A stretch of 64,000 bases of DNA, taken from NCBI GenBank assembly GCA_017435305.1, contig JAFSFH010000008.1, positions 1 to 64,000 on the forward strand, in the 5' to 3' direction. The translations under genes were made by a program, and so were the position numbers. The notes beneath the pieces are model-generated. The model did no database searches, had not been told where the DNA came from, and saw nothing but the letters and a program-made list of their open reading frames with translations. Each line of letters starts with the position of its first letter. Positions within the stretch are counted from its first letter, which is position 1. This document shows positions 33,735-42,377 of the stretch, piece by piece. The stretch is from Clostridia bacterium (GTDB lineage: Bacteria; Bacillota_A; Clostridia; Oscillospirales; Acutalibacteraceae).

Positions 33735-35468
33735 ATGGCTAAATTGTGTATGGGTTGTATGAACCCTCTGCCGGAGGGGAGCACGGTCTGCAGTATCTGC
33801 GGCTTTGATCCCGCCACCGACAAGAATCCCGACCACTGCCTGCCGGTGACCGCGTCCCTGCAGGGGCATTATATCGTGGGTCGCCTGGTGTCCGAGGGCA
33901 GCGATCATCTGCTGTATCTGGCCTATGACCGCCAGATGCGGGAGCCCTGCTTCATCCAGGAGTTTTATCCTGCCGGTGTGGGCGCCCGCGATACCATCGG
34001 CGGCGTTCAGCCGCTCCCCGGCTGTGAGCGCGCCTATCAGAACTACGCCGAGCAGTTCCGCTCCACTATGCGGACGCTGGCCCGTATGCGGGAGCTGCCC
34101 GCCGTGGTGCCGGTGTACGACATCTTTGAGGAAAACGGCACCGTCTACGCCGTGTCCGACTATTGCCAGGGTATGACCCTGACCAAGAAGATCAAATTGT
34201 CCGGCGGACGGATGTCCTGGGCGGAGGCGCGCCCCCTGTTTATGGCGCTGTTGCCCACACTGAGCCATCTGAACGACGCCGGCATCTGCCATCTGGCCAT
34301 CTCTCCCGACAGCATCGTCATCGGCACCGACGGCAAGGCGCGCCTGCGCAGCTTTTCCATCGCCGCCGCCCACTGCTGCGGCAACGAGCTGACCCCCGAC
34401 CTGAAGAGCGGCTATGCGGCACCGGAGCAGTACGACGGCTCCCCCGTGACCGCCGCCGCCGACGTGTACGGTATGGCCGCCACCATTTTCCGCACCGTCA
34501 CCGGCAACGAGCCCCCTGCGGGCGACAGCCGCGCCAAGAATTCCGACGACCTGTTTATGTCCGCCGAGGTGGCGGAGGAGCTGACCCAGCCGGTGTGCGT
34601 GGCGCTGTTCAACGCCCTGCAGGTCAACCCCGACAACCGTACCGCCACCGTGGCCGAGCTGCGGGATCAGATCTCGCTGGAGCCCACCGTGTCCGCTCTG
34701 GCGGCTGAGGTGGAGGCGGATATGAACCGCAAGGATGCCGACGGCGATAAGAAGAAACTGCGCAACGTCCTGCTGATCGTGGGCGGTTGTCTGCTGGCGG
34801 TGGTGCTGCTGGTGGTGATTCTCATCTTCGCTCTGGGCGGTAATGAGCCCGAGCCCGAGCCCACTCCCACCAATCCTGCTCCCACCTTTACCACCGGCAC
34901 CACCTCCAAGAATGCTGACGGCAGCACCTCTGCCGCGGTGGATAATCTGGTGGGTCTGAACTATTACGACCTGCGCGCGGCCAAGCTCAACGGCGATATG
35001 GTGGTTGTGATGGACAATATGGTATACAGCAACCGCCCCGAGGGCACCATCATCAGCCAGACTCCCGCCGCCGGCGATAAGGCGGCTGTGGGCTCCACCA
35101 TTAAGGTGGTGATCAGTCTGGGCCGTGAGGACGACACCCTCACCGTGCCGGACGTCCGCGGCTGGAAGGAACAGCACGCGAAGTTGTATCTGGAGGCGTT
35201 GGGCTTCCGCGTGTCGGTGGTGCGTCTGCAGGATTCCTCCTACCCCAAGGGCGAGGTGGACAGCACCGATCCCAAGATCGGCACCAAGAAGCAGGTGGGT
35301 GACACCATCACTCTGCGGGTCAGCGACGTAGAGAGCACCACTACCACGACCACCACCACCACGACCACCGAGTCGACCACCACCTCTACCGACCCCGTGA
35401 CCGACCCTGTGACCGATCCTGTAACGGACCCTGTGACCGATCCCACCGATCTGTTGGGCGGCGAATAA
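33735..35468 (+). CDS. Membrane pseudokinase with zinc ribbon and PASTA domains
   Basis: 577 residues. Residues 5-22 hold a zinc ribbon (CMGC, CSIC). A Ser/Thr-kinase fold follows (45-310), but its catalytic residues are gone. The glycine loop is GRLVSEGSDHL, the VAIK Lys is Gln75 (PCFIQEF), HRD is HLA (186-188) and DFG is SFS (206-208). Fold residues such as GYAAPEQY and AADVYG remain. A membrane helix lies at about 343-367, then two PASTA domains (about 400-460 and 465-530) and a Thr-rich tail with four DPVT repeats. PASTA domains usually sense peptidoglycan or lipid II. This protein probably transmits or scaffolds without phosphorylating. It lies directly after dnaD and the loader gene. 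Confidence 0.9.
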   Translation: MAKLCMGCMNPLPEGSTVCSICGFDPATDKNPDHCLPVTASLQGHYIVGRLVSEGSDHLLYLAYDRQMREPCFIQEFYPAGVGARDTIGGVQPLPGCERAYQNYAEQFRSTMRTLARMRELPAVVPVYDIFEENGTVYAVSDYCQGMTLTKKIKLSGGRMSWAEARPLFMALLPTLSHLNDAGICHLAISPDSIVIGTDGKARLRSFSIAAAHCCGNELTPDLKSGYAAPEQYDGSPVTAAADVYGMAATIFRTVTGNEPPAGDSRAKNSDDLFMSAEVAEELTQPVCVALFNALQVNPDNRTATVAELRDQISLEPTVSALAAEVEADMNRKDADGDKKKLRNVLLIVGGCLLAVVLLVVILIFALGGNEPEPEPTPTNPAPTFTTGTTSKNADGSTSAAVDNLVGLNYYDLRAAKLNGDMVVVMDNMVYSNRPEGTIISQTPAAGDKAAVGSTIKVVISLGREDDTLTVPDVRGWKEQHAKLYLEALGFRVSVVRLQDSSYPKGEVDSTDPKIGTKKQVGDTITLRVSDVESTTTTTTTTTTTESTTTSTDPVTDPVTDPVTDPVTDPTDLLGGE

Positions 35469-35480
35469 TGGTCATTTCCC

Positions 35481-35515
35481 GGACCGACGGACTTTTGTCC
35501 GTCGGTCTTTTTTAT
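35481..35515 (+). terminator. Terminator of the dnaD-pseudokinase operon
   Basis: GACCGACGGAC-TTTT-GTCCGTCGGTC, 11-bp stem with a TTTTTTATT tail. Confidence 0.9.
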
Positions 35516-35602
35516 TCCTTTAATATAAGCCGCATAAACGGGCGGAATTGGCATAAAATACCGATATATTCGGGTATTCATAAAGAATTCACAATTACCC
35601 TA

Positions 35603-35630
35603 TTGACATTTCCGAAAAATGTGATAAACT
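35603..35630 (+). promoter_or_regulatory. Vegetative promoter of the hrcA operon
   Basis: -35 TTGACA (35603-35608), 16-bp spacer, -10 TAAACT (35625-35630), directly in front of the CIRCE operator. Confidence 0.75.
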
Positions 35631-35634
35631 AGAA

Positions 35635-35684
35635 TTAGCACTCGGGCATCGAGAGTGCTAATTCTCGAAAACCGAGAGTGCTAA
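35635..35684 (+). promoter_or_regulatory. CIRCE operator with an extra half-site
   Basis: Perfect CIRCE: TTAGCACTC (35635-35643), 9-nt spacer, GAGTGCTAA (35653-35661). A third half-site GAGTGCTAA lies at 35676-35684 as a direct repeat of the right arm. HrcA dimers bind CIRCE and repress; GroE-dependent folding of HrcA gives heat-shock feedback. Confidence 0.97.
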
Positions 35685-35716
35685 TGACGCAAAAATGAAA
35701 GAAAAGGAGGGCGCGT

Positions 35717-36766
35717 ATGGAGTTGGATTTTCGCAAGTGCCGCATATTGGCGGCGGTCATTGAGAGTTATATCGACACCGGTGAGCCGGTAGGCTCCAAG
35801 GTGCTGGCAGAGATGCTGGGCAACTGCGTGTCCTCCGCCACCATCCGCAACGATATGGCGGCGCTGACCACCGCAGGGTATCTGGTACAGCCTCACACCT
35901 CTGCGGGTCGTCTGCCCACCGCCGCCGCTCTGCGGCTGTACGTCAACGAGCTGATGGATCGCCGCGACCTGACCCTGCAGGAGAAGGTGGATATTAAGTC
36001 GGCGCTGGCCACCATATCCGGCGACGGCACCCGCCTGCTGGAGGACGCCTGCCGCGCGCTGGCGGATTTCACGGGTCTGGCGGTGTTCGCCGGCTGCCCC
36101 GAGGGGGTCGGCTCCCGCATCAGCCGCGTGGACGTAATGCAGACCTCCCCCCGCAATCTGGCGGTGGTGCTGGTGCAGGATAACGGCTTTATCCGCACGC
36201 GGATGTGCCGCTGTCAGCGGGATATTCCCAGTCGGATCGCTACGGCGCTGACGGGGTATATGTCCCACCACTTTCAGGGCGCGGACATTTCCGCCGTCAC
36301 CGTAGAGGCCATGCAGGGGATTATGCTGGAATTGGGCGAGGCCGGTCTGGCCGTGGCGCCCATCCTCTCCGCCTTCTACGAGCTGGCGCAGGAGTGCGAT
36401 CGGGCGAAGATCGCGGTGGCCGGACAGATGAATCTGATGCGCCACCCCGAATACAGCACCGAGCGGGCGCGGGCGCTGACCGCCTTTCTCTCCCAGCGGG
36501 AGAACGTGCAGAGCCTGCTGGACAGTCTGTCCCCCGACAGTCGGGTGCAGGTGCTCATCGGCAGCGACGACGACCGCGTGATGGGCGGCTCCTGTATGAT
36601 TCTGGCTCACTATTCTCTGGGTCAGCGGGGACAGGGCACCATCGGCGTGCTGGGACCCAACCGTATGAATTATGCCGAGGCCATCCCTCGGATAGAATAT
36701 TTCGCCGCCCACTTCGGGCGGATGATGAGCGAGCTGTTTGAGGAAACCGCCGCTCTCGACGTTTGA
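35717..36766 (+). CDS. hrcA: Heat-inducible transcription repressor
   Basis: 349 residues. N-terminal winged helix with YIDTGEPVGSKVLAEML and SSATIRNDMAALTTAGYLVQ, then PHTSAGRLPTAAALRLYV, the family signature. The C-terminal half has the GAF-like and dimerisation regions with LIGSDDDRVMGGSCMILAHY and the closing GRMMSELFEE. It represses its own operon through the CIRCE site 56 bp upstream. The ATG follows AAAAGGAGGGCGCGT. Confidence 0.97.
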   Translation: MELDFRKCRILAAVIESYIDTGEPVGSKVLAEMLGNCVSSATIRNDMAALTTAGYLVQPHTSAGRLPTAAALRLYVNELMDRRDLTLQEKVDIKSALATISGDGTRLLEDACRALADFTGLAVFAGCPEGVGSRISRVDVMQTSPRNLAVVLVQDNGFIRTRMCRCQRDIPSRIATALTGYMSHHFQGADISAVTVEAMQGIMLELGEAGLAVAPILSAFYELAQECDRAKIAVAGQMNLMRHPEYSTERARALTAFLSQRENVQSLLDSLSPDSRVQVLIGSDDDRVMGGSCMILAHYSLGQRGQGTIGVLGPNRMNYAEAIPRIEYFAAHFGRMMSELFEETAALDV

Positions 36767-36781
36767 TAGGAGGCAAGACCC

Positions 36782-37309
36782 GTGGAGAATGAAAAGACCA
36801 CCCCCGTGACCGAGGAAACTCCGGTCGCCGAGGAGAAGAAGACCAAGAAGCCCTCTAAAACCGCTCAACTGGAAAAGAAGCTGGCGGACAAGGAGGAGGA
36901 GCTGGCGGCTATGACCGACCAGTATCAGCGGATGCTGGCGGAATACGCCAACTATAAGCGCCGCACCGAGCAGGAGAAATTGCAGATCGGCGCCTATACC
37001 AAGGCGGAGCTACTCACCGAACTGCTGGTAAGCATCGACAATATGGAAAAAGCCATCTCCGCCCCCGCCGGCGAGGATTATAAGACCGGCGTAGATATGG
37101 TGCTGCGGCAGTTTATGGACGCTCTGCATAAGATGGGGCTGGAGGAGGTCGGCGCCGAGGGCGAGCCCTTCGACCCCAACGTCCACAACGCCGTGATGCG
37201 GGAGGACGCCGACGGCATCGACGAGGAGACGGTCACCGCCGTCTTCCAAAAGGGGTATAAGCTGGGAGATCGCGTGTTGCGTCCCGCTATGGTAAAAGTA
37301 GCTAATTAA
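36782..37309 (+). CDS. grpE: Nucleotide exchange factor GrpE
   Basis: 175 residues, GTG start after ATAGGAGGCAAGACCC. The acidic/Lys-rich N-terminus leads into a long coiled coil (about 30-75: ANYKRRTEQEK). The C-terminal beta domain has FDPNVHNAVMREDADG and GYKLGDRVLRPAMVKVA, the DnaK-contact signature. It releases ADP from DnaK. It lies 15 bp after hrcA in the usual hrcA-grpE-dnaK-dnaJ order. Confidence 0.97.
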   Translation: MENEKTTPVTEETPVAEEKKTKKPSKTAQLEKKLADKEEELAAMTDQYQRMLAEYANYKRRTEQEKLQIGAYTKAELLTELLVSIDNMEKAISAPAGEDYKTGVDMVLRQFMDALHKMGLEEVGAEGEPFDPNVHNAVMREDADGIDEETVTAVFQKGYKLGDRVLRPAMVKVAN

Positions 37310-37365
37310 GGGAAACCTATTAGAATAAACACACAAATCATTTATCTTAATTGGAGGTAATTATT

Positions 37366-39186
37366 ATGGCAAAGATTATTGGTATTGACTTGGGTACGAC
37401 CAACTCCTGCGTGGCGGTTATCGAGGGCGGCGAGGCCGTCGTCATCCCCAACGCCGAGGGTGCCCGCACCACCCCCTCTGTGGTACACTTCAAAAAGGAC
37501 GGCGAGCGCGTGGTAGGCCGCGTGGCAAAGCAGTCCGCCGTGTCCGCTCCCGACCGCACCATCGCGTCCATTAAGCGCGATATGGGCACCAACAACAAGG
37601 TGACCATCGACGGTAAGACCTACACCCCCCAGGAGATCTCCGCGATGATCCTGCAGAAGCTGAAGGCGGACGCCGAGGCGTATCTGGGCGACACCGTCAC
37701 CGAGGCGGTCATCACCGTGCCCGCCTATTTCACCGATGCCCAGCGCCAGGCCACCAAGGACGCCGGTAAGATCGCCGGTATGGAGGTCAAGCGCATCATC
37801 AACGAGCCCACCGCCGCGGCTCTGGCCTACGGCATTGACAAGGAGACCGACCAGAAGATCATGGTATACGACCTGGGCGGCGGTACCTTCGACGTGTCCA
37901 TCATCGAGATGGGCGACGGCGTGCAGGAGGTTCTGGCCACCGCCGGTAACAACCGTCTGGGCGGCGACGACTTCGACCAGAAGATCGTGGACTGGATGGT
38001 CCAGTCCTTTAAGACGGAGACCGGCGTAGACCTGTCCGCCGATAAGATGGCTGTCCAGCGTCTGCGCGAGGCGGCGGAGAAGACCAAGATCGAGCTGTCC
38101 GGTTCCACCAGCAGCAACATCAACCTGCCCTTTATCACCGCCGACGCCACCGGTCCCAAGCACCTGGATCTGACCCTGACCCGCGCCAAGTTCAACGAGC
38201 TGACCGCCTCCCTGGTGGATGCCACCATGGGTCCCGTCCGTCAGGCTCTGTCCGACTCCGGTCTGTCCGCTTCCCAGATCGACAAGGTTCTGTTGGTGGG
38301 CGGTTCCACCCGTATTCCTGCGGTGCAGGATGCCATTCAGAAGTTTATGGGCAAGGAGCCCTTCAAGGGCATCAACCCCGATGAGTGTGTGGCTATGGGT
38401 GCCGCTCTGCAGGGTGGCGTTCTGGGCGGCGAGGTCAAGGGCCTGCTGCTGCTGGACGTGACCCCCCTGTCCCTGGGCGTGGAGACCATGGGCGGCGTGA
38501 TGACCAAGGTCATCGACCGCAACACCACCATCCCCACCAAGAAGAGCCAGATCTTCTCCACCGCTGCGGATAACCAGCCCTCCGTTGAGGTGCACGTGCT
38601 GCAGGGTGAGCGCGAGTTTGCCCGGGATAACAAAACCCTGGGTATGTTCCATCTGGACGGCATCGCTCCCGCCCGCCGCGGTGTGCCCCAGATCGAGGTC
38701 ACCTTTGATATCGACGCCAACGGCATTGTGAACGTGTCCGCCAAGGATCTGGGCACCGGCCGTGAGCAGCACATCACCATCACCTCCAACACCAATATGT
38801 CCAAGGAGGACGTGGAGAAGGCCGTCCGCGAGGCGGAGCAGTACGCCAGCGAGGATAAGGCTCGCCGCGAGGCTGTGGACACCCGCAACAACGCCGACCA
38901 GATGGTGTATCAGTCCGAGAAGACCATCGAGGAGATGGGCGACAAGATCGACGAGGCCGACAAGACCGACCTGCAGGGCAAGATCGACGCCCTGAAGGAG
39001 GCGCTGAAGGGCGAGGACATCGAGGCCATTAAGGCGAAGCAGGAGGAATTGACCAAGTCCTTCTACGCTGTCAGCGAAAAGCTGTATCAGGCCGCTGCCG
39101 CCCAGGCGCAGGCCGAGGGTGGTGCCGCCCCCGACGGCGCCGCCGCCCCCGACAGCGAGGGCTATTACGAGGGCACCGTGAACTAA
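37366..39186 (+). CDS. dnaK: Chaperone DnaK (Hsp70)
   Basis: 606 residues; ATG at 37366 after TTGGAGGTAATTATT. Signatures: [28 protein letters not shown] and [14 protein letters not shown]. The interdomain linker [15 protein letters not shown] precedes the substrate-binding domain and the helical lid. The tail is Ala/Pro/Asp-rich, ending in YYEGTVN. As in other Gram-positive DnaK proteins, a segment of the nucleotide-binding domain is short relative to E. coli. Expression follows CIRCE/HrcA. Confidence 0.98.
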   Translation: MAKIIGIDLGTTNSCVAVIEGGEAVVIPNAEGARTTPSVVHFKKDGERVVGRVAKQSAVSAPDRTIASIKRDMGTNNKVTIDGKTYTPQEISAMILQKLKADAEAYLGDTVTEAVITVPAYFTDAQRQATKDAGKIAGMEVKRIINEPTAAALAYGIDKETDQKIMVYDLGGGTFDVSIIEMGDGVQEVLATAGNNRLGGDDFDQKIVDWMVQSFKTETGVDLSADKMAVQRLREAAEKTKIELSGSTSSNINLPFITADATGPKHLDLTLTRAKFNELTASLVDATMGPVRQALSDSGLSASQIDKVLLVGGSTRIPAVQDAIQKFMGKEPFKGINPDECVAMGAALQGGVLGGEVKGLLLLDVTPLSLGVETMGGVMTKVIDRNTTIPTKKSQIFSTAADNQPSVEVHVLQGEREFARDNKTLGMFHLDGIAPARRGVPQIEVTFDIDANGIVNVSAKDLGTGREQHITITSNTNMSKEDVEKAVREAEQYASEDKARREAVDTRNNADQMVYQSEKTIEEMGDKIDEADKTDLQGKIDALKEALKGEDIEAIKAKQEELTKSFYAVSEKLYQAAAAQAQAEGGAAPDGAAAPDSEGYYEGTVN

Positions 39187-39187
39187 G

Positions 39188-39349
39188 GTAACCACTGACT
39201 CAACCTTAGTCACGTTTCTCGGCAGCTATTTTTCCACTGGCATTGTCAAAAATACTCGGCAATACATCCAGTATTGCCTGCGTCTTTTGCCTACTGCCAA
39301 TGAAAAACTATCTTGCCGATAACCGCAACACGGTTTCGTCAGCGGTTAC
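39188..39349. repeat. MITE-like 162-bp element with terminal inverted repeats, copy 2
   Basis: Ends are GTAACCACTGACTCAACC and GGTTTCGTCAGCGGTTAC (near-complementary). The inner block AATACTCGGCAATACATCC then AGTATTGCCTGCGTCTTTT is the reverse complement of that in the 31286-31446 copy. It starts 2 bp after the dnaK stop, within the 353-bp dnaK-dnaJ gap. Confidence 0.75.
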
Positions 39350-39372
39350 GAATTAAACTAAATTTAAATAGG

Positions 39373-39413
39373 ACACCACCCGACGGCTGTCGGGTGGTGT
39401 AACCTGCTTTTTT
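39373..39413 (+). terminator. Hairpin between dnaK and dnaJ
   Basis: ACACCACCCGAC-GGCT-GTCGGGTGGTGT, 12-bp stem; a T6 run follows after a short AACCTGC stretch. It may partly separate dnaJ from the hrcA-grpE-dnaK transcript. Confidence 0.65.
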
Positions 39414-39443
39414 GCGGAGTATAACCAACACAGGTTAGAATCC

Positions 39444-39495
39444 GTAGGGGAGGGCCTCTGTGCCCTCCCGCGGGCGGTCGAGACGCCCGCCCCTA
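39444..39495. repeat. Dispersed repeat, class B copy 2
   Basis: Starts GTAGGGGAGGGC and ends GCCCGCCCCTAC. GTAGGGG/CCCCTAC ends with inner GGGC/GCCC pairs make two nested hairpins. It sits between the terminator and the dnaJ ribosome site. Confidence 0.65.
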
Positions 39496-39539
39496 CATGT
39501 CGGCCTCTGTTTCGGTGAGGCCATTAAGGAGAATTTCCT

Positions 39540-40691
39540 ATGGCGGATAAACGCGATTATTACGAGGTGCTCGGTGTTAACAAGGGTGCCTCGGACGACG
39601 AAATCAAAAAAGCCTATCGCAAGATGGCGAAGGAATACCACCCCGACCTGCACCCCGGCGACAAGGTAGCCGAGGCCAAGTTCAAGGAGGTGGGCGAGGC
39701 CTACGAGGTGCTGTCCGACCCCCAGAAGAAGAGTCGGTACGACCAGTTCGGTCACGCGGGCGTCGACCCCAATTTCGGCGGTGGGCCCGGTGCCGGCGGC
39801 TGGGGCGGCGTGGACGTGGACTTCGGCGACATCGGCGACATCTTCTCCTCCATCTTCGGCGGCGGATTCGGCGGCGGTACCCGTCGGCAGAATCCCAACG
39901 CCCCCCGACAGGGCTCCGACGTGGGCGCCTCGGTGTTCATCTCCTTTGAGGAGGCGGCCAAGGGGTGTAAGAAGAAGGTGAAGGTGGAGCGGGTCACCAC
40001 CTGCTCCGACTGCTCCGGCAGCGGCGCACGGCGGGGCACCAGCCCCACCACCTGCCCCGTGTGCGGTGGCAGCGGTATGGTGAATCATCAGCAGCGCACC
40101 CCCTTTGGTGTGATGCAGACCCAGTCCCCCTGTTCCCGTTGTCAGGGTCGCGGCCGCATCATCGAGAATCCCTGCCCCACCTGTAGCGGTCAGGGCCGCG
40201 TGCGCAAGAGCGGCGAGGTGGGCATCAACATACCCGCCGGTATCGACGACGGTCAGGTGATCACCATCCCCGGTCACGGCAATGCGGGCGTTAACGGCGG
40301 TCCCGCCGGCGACCTGCAGGTGCAGGTGACGGTGCGTCCCCATCCGCTGTTTGAGCGGGACGGCTTTAACATTTGGTACGAATTGCCCATCACCTATGCC
40401 CAGGCGGCATTGGGCGCCGAGGTGGAGATCCCCACTCTGGACGGTAAGATTCCCTACACCATTAAGGACGGCACCCAGCCGGGCGACGTGCTCCGTGTGC
40501 GGGGCAAGGGTATCCCCTATATCAACGGACGTGGCACCGGCGACCTGCTGCTGAAGGTAGTGGTGGAGGTACCCAAGAACCTCAATAAGGAGCAGAAAAA
40601 GCTCCTGCAGGAGTTCGAGGCCGCCACCGGCGACAAGCAGTATCAGAAGCGCAAGAGCTTCTTTGACACCATTAAGAAACATTTCAGTTAA
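39540..40691 (+). CDS. dnaJ: Chaperone DnaJ
   Basis: 383 residues. J domain (1-70) with HPD in [11 protein letters not shown], Gly-rich linker (75-120), then a zinc domain with four CxxCxGxG-type repeats ([36 protein letters not shown]). The C-terminal substrate-binding beta domains follow (VNINIPAGI-like strand, then [20 protein letters not shown]). It stimulates DnaK ATPase and delivers clients. The ATG follows AAGGAGAATTTCCT. Unlike the compact operon upstream, it is separated from dnaK by 353 bp of repeats and a hairpin. Confidence 0.97.
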   Translation: MADKRDYYEVLGVNKGASDDEIKKAYRKMAKEYHPDLHPGDKVAEAKFKEVGEAYEVLSDPQKKSRYDQFGHAGVDPNFGGGPGAGGWGGVDVDFGDIGDIFSSIFGGGFGGGTRRQNPNAPRQGSDVGASVFISFEEAAKGCKKKVKVERVTTCSDCSGSGARRGTSPTTCPVCGGSGMVNHQQRTPFGVMQTQSPCSRCQGRGRIIENPCPTCSGQGRVRKSGEVGINIPAGIDDGQVITIPGHGNAGVNGGPAGDLQVQVTVRPHPLFERDGFNIWYELPITYAQAALGAEVEIPTLDGKIPYTIKDGTQPGDVLRVRGKGIPYINGRGTGDLLLKVVVEVPKNLNKEQKKLLQEFEAATGDKQYQKRKSFFDTIKKHFS

Positions 40692-40695
40692 TAAA

Positions 40696-40732
40696 AGCAG
40701 AGGCTATCCGTCAGGATAGCCTCTGTTTTTTG
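40696..40732 (+). terminator. Terminator after dnaJ
   Basis: CAGAGGCTATCC-GTCA-GGATAGCCTCTG with T6. The CTATCC-GTCA-GGATAG core recurs in terminators at 41489 and 44915. Confidence 0.93.
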
Positions 40733-40752
40733 TGTTGTGCGGATAGAATAAA

Positions 40753-40902
40753 GGCCCCCTTGTGTAAAGGGGGCTGTCTGCGGAGCAGACTGGGGGATTG
40801 TATCCACCGTTGTCAGATGATGGATGAGGAGTTATAGAAAAACAATCCCTCCGACCTCGTCGGCGGTGCCTCCTCGGCCACCTCCCTTTACACAAGGGAG
40901 GC
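40753..40902. repeat. Dispersed palindromic repeat, class A copy 3
   Basis: Inverted relative to the 23067 copy: GGCCCCCTT-GTGT-AAAGGGGGC, TCTGCGGAGCAGACTGGGGG, ATT..., then CAATCCCTCCG and CACCTCCCTTTACACAAGGGAG. The 372-bp gap 40692-41063 holds the terminator, this copy and two class B copies. Confidence 0.8.
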
Positions 40903-40922
40903 ACGCCGCCTAATGGCGGCTA

Positions 40923-40951
40923 GGCGGGCGGTCGGGGACGCCCGCCCCTAC
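40923..40951. repeat. Dispersed repeat, class B copy 3
   Basis: GGCGGGCGGTCGGGGACGCC then CGCCCCTAC; the same unit as at 39464-39495. Confidence 0.6.
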
Positions 40952-40978
40952 GAAAACGACCCACGCGGAATGGGATCC

Positions 40979-41004
40979 GTAGGGGCGGATGCCCACATCC
41001 GCCC
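40979..41004. repeat. Dispersed repeat, class B copy 4
   Basis: GTAGGGGCGGATG-CCCA-CATCCGCCC, a short hairpin variant beginning with GTAGGGG, 60 bp upstream of the AT-rich lipoprotein gene. Confidence 0.6.
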
Positions 41005-41063
41005 GACGCGCCTTGCGTTTCGTGCGCATTTGTGATAGGATATGTTAAAAGGAGGGGTATTTT

Positions 41064-41489
41064 ATGAAAAAGATACTTTGCGTGCTGTTGCTGTGTGCTG
41101 TTGTATTGGGATGTTGTGGATGTTCTTTGTTGTTTGAGGATGAGGTCAATGAAATCCCCCTTGCAGAAAACGTGACGGTAGTATTTTTGTTTGAAGATGG
41201 GACCGAATGCTTAGAAAAAGAACATATTGAGTCGGTTTCTTTAATGGTATCGGAAGATACAAATCAAATTGCCTTTTTCCTGACGGATGAGGGTAGTAGA
41301 GTGTTGGCCGAAACTACCGCTAAAAACATTGGTAAATCCCTTGAGATACATATCAATGGTGAGACGAGATTACGGTCAGTTATTATCCAAGAGGAAATCA
41401 ACGACACTGTGTTCTTGTTGGATATGGGTGACGATTACGATGAATGTGTTTCCGTTTTTGATATATTGACTAAGAATAGATATTCTTAA
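41064..41489 (+). CDS. AT-rich lipoprotein with SecD periplasmic-head-like domain
   Basis: 141 residues. Signal peptide with lipobox LGCCGC (Cys17, Cys18 or Cys20 as lipid site). The body (about 35-130) resembles the P1 head of SecD: IAFFLTDEGSRVLAETTAKN, then IGKSLEIHINGE and SVIIQEEI. SecD itself has IGKxLAIxLDG and APVIxEPI at these places. No membrane domain is present, so this is a stand-alone head. Base composition is clearly more AT-rich and codon use differs from neighbours, suggesting recent transfer. It is flanked by class B repeats and a terminator. Function unknown. Confidence 0.75.
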   Translation: MKKILCVLLLCAVVLGCCGCSLLFEDEVNEIPLAENVTVVFLFEDGTECLEKEHIESVSLMVSEDTNQIAFFLTDEGSRVLAETTAKNIGKSLEIHINGETRLRSVIIQEEINDTVFLLDMGDDYDECVSVFDILTKNRYS

Positions 41490-41527
41490 AAAACACCGCT
41501 ATCCGTGAGGATAGCGGTGTTTTTTTG
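41489..41527 (+). terminator. Terminator after the AT-rich lipoprotein
   Basis: AACACCGCTATCC-GTGA-GGATAGCGGTGTT with T7. Core shared with the dnaJ and serS terminators. Confidence 0.92.
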
Positions 41528-41546
41528 TCACCATTGCAAAAAACTA

Positions 41547-41575
41547 TTGACTTTAATTAGCACGCGTGCTAAAAT
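41547..41575 (+). promoter_or_regulatory. Promoter with palindromic operator for the TetR unit
   Basis: -35 TTGACT (41547-41552), 17-bp spacer, -10 TAAAAT (41570-41575). A perfect 16-bp palindrome TTAGCACGCGTGCTAA (41557-41572) fills the spacer and overlaps the -10 box, a typical TetR-family operator position. A second extended -10 (TGGTATACT, 41611-41619) lies nearer the gene. Confidence 0.75.
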
Positions 41576-41644
41576 AGGCAACAGAACTAGAAAAGGAATA
41601 TTTTTCCGCGTGGTATACTATTGTAATAGGAGGAGGTCACCACA

Positions 41645-42343
41645 ATGATACGAGTGGATCGATCGGAGCTGACCAAAAACGAGATCATCCGTATGGCGGC
41701 GACTCGTTTTCTCAACGACGGCTATTCCAAGACGTCCATCCATGCTATGTGCAAGGATCTGAATATGAGCTCCGGCAACCTGACCTTTCATTTCCCCACC
41801 AAGGAGCATCTGCTGGCCAAGCTGGTGGATATGCTGTGTGCCTTTCAGCAGCAGCTACTGGAGGAGGAGGCCGCGGAGGGGACCAGTTCTCTGATGGCGA
41901 TGTGCCTGGAGCTGCTGACCATCGCGGCGGCCTGCGAGCAGGACGAGATCGCTAAGGACTTTTTCCTTTCCTCCTATCGCAGCGAGATGGCGATGGAGAT
42001 CATACGCCAAAACGAGGTCGCCCGCGCCAAAGAGGTGTTTCGGGAATACTGCTCCGATTGGCAGGACGACTGGTTTGAGGAGGCGGCGGCGCTGGTCTCC
42101 GGCATCGAATACGCCACCCTGATGACCACCGCCAATTCTGCCCCGTTGGAGGTGCGTATCGGCGGTGCGTTGAGAACCATTATGGGCATCTACCGTGTGC
42201 CCACCGAGCTGCGGGAAGTGAAGATCAAAAAGGCGCTGACCATGGACTATCGGGCGTTAAGCCTACGGGTGCTCAAGGAATTCCGAGAATACGTGGACCG
42301 CACCACCGAGCAAGCGCTGCTGGATCTGATGGCGCGCAAATAA
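41645..42343 (+). CDS. TetR/AcrR family transcriptional regulator
   Basis: 232 residues. N-terminal helix-turn-helix: IIRMAATRFLNDGYSKTSIH then LNMSSGNLTFHFPTKEHLLA. The effector domain (about 65-225) is helical with VSGIEYATLMTTANSAPLEV, and no ligand class can be inferred. The palindrome in its promoter predicts autorepression. The Cys-rich surface protein begins 34 bp downstream and would be its regulated target. The ATG follows GGAGGAGGTCACCACA. Confidence 0.92.
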   Translation: MIRVDRSELTKNEIIRMAATRFLNDGYSKTSIHAMCKDLNMSSGNLTFHFPTKEHLLAKLVDMLCAFQQQLLEEEAAEGTSSLMAMCLELLTIAAACEQDEIAKDFFLSSYRSEMAMEIIRQNEVARAKEVFREYCSDWQDDWFEEAAALVSGIEYATLMTTANSAPLEVRIGGALRTIMGIYRVPTELREVKIKKALTMDYRALSLRVLKEFREYVDRTTEQALLDLMARK

Positions 42344-42377
42344 CGATAGATTGTATTTTTTGAAGGGAGAACCAATT

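Noticed and set aside
31731..35177. Long open frame on the minus strand opposite dnaD, the loader and the pseudokinase
   Set aside because: The opposite strand has three genes with recognised domains and ribosome sites; the antisense product is Gly/Gln/His-rich without any motif.
41557..41572. TTAGCACGCGTGCTAA as a second CIRCE element
   Set aside because: The arms resemble CIRCE half-sites but the 9-nt spacer is missing and the last two arm bases differ. Its position before a TetR gene fits an autoregulatory operator better.
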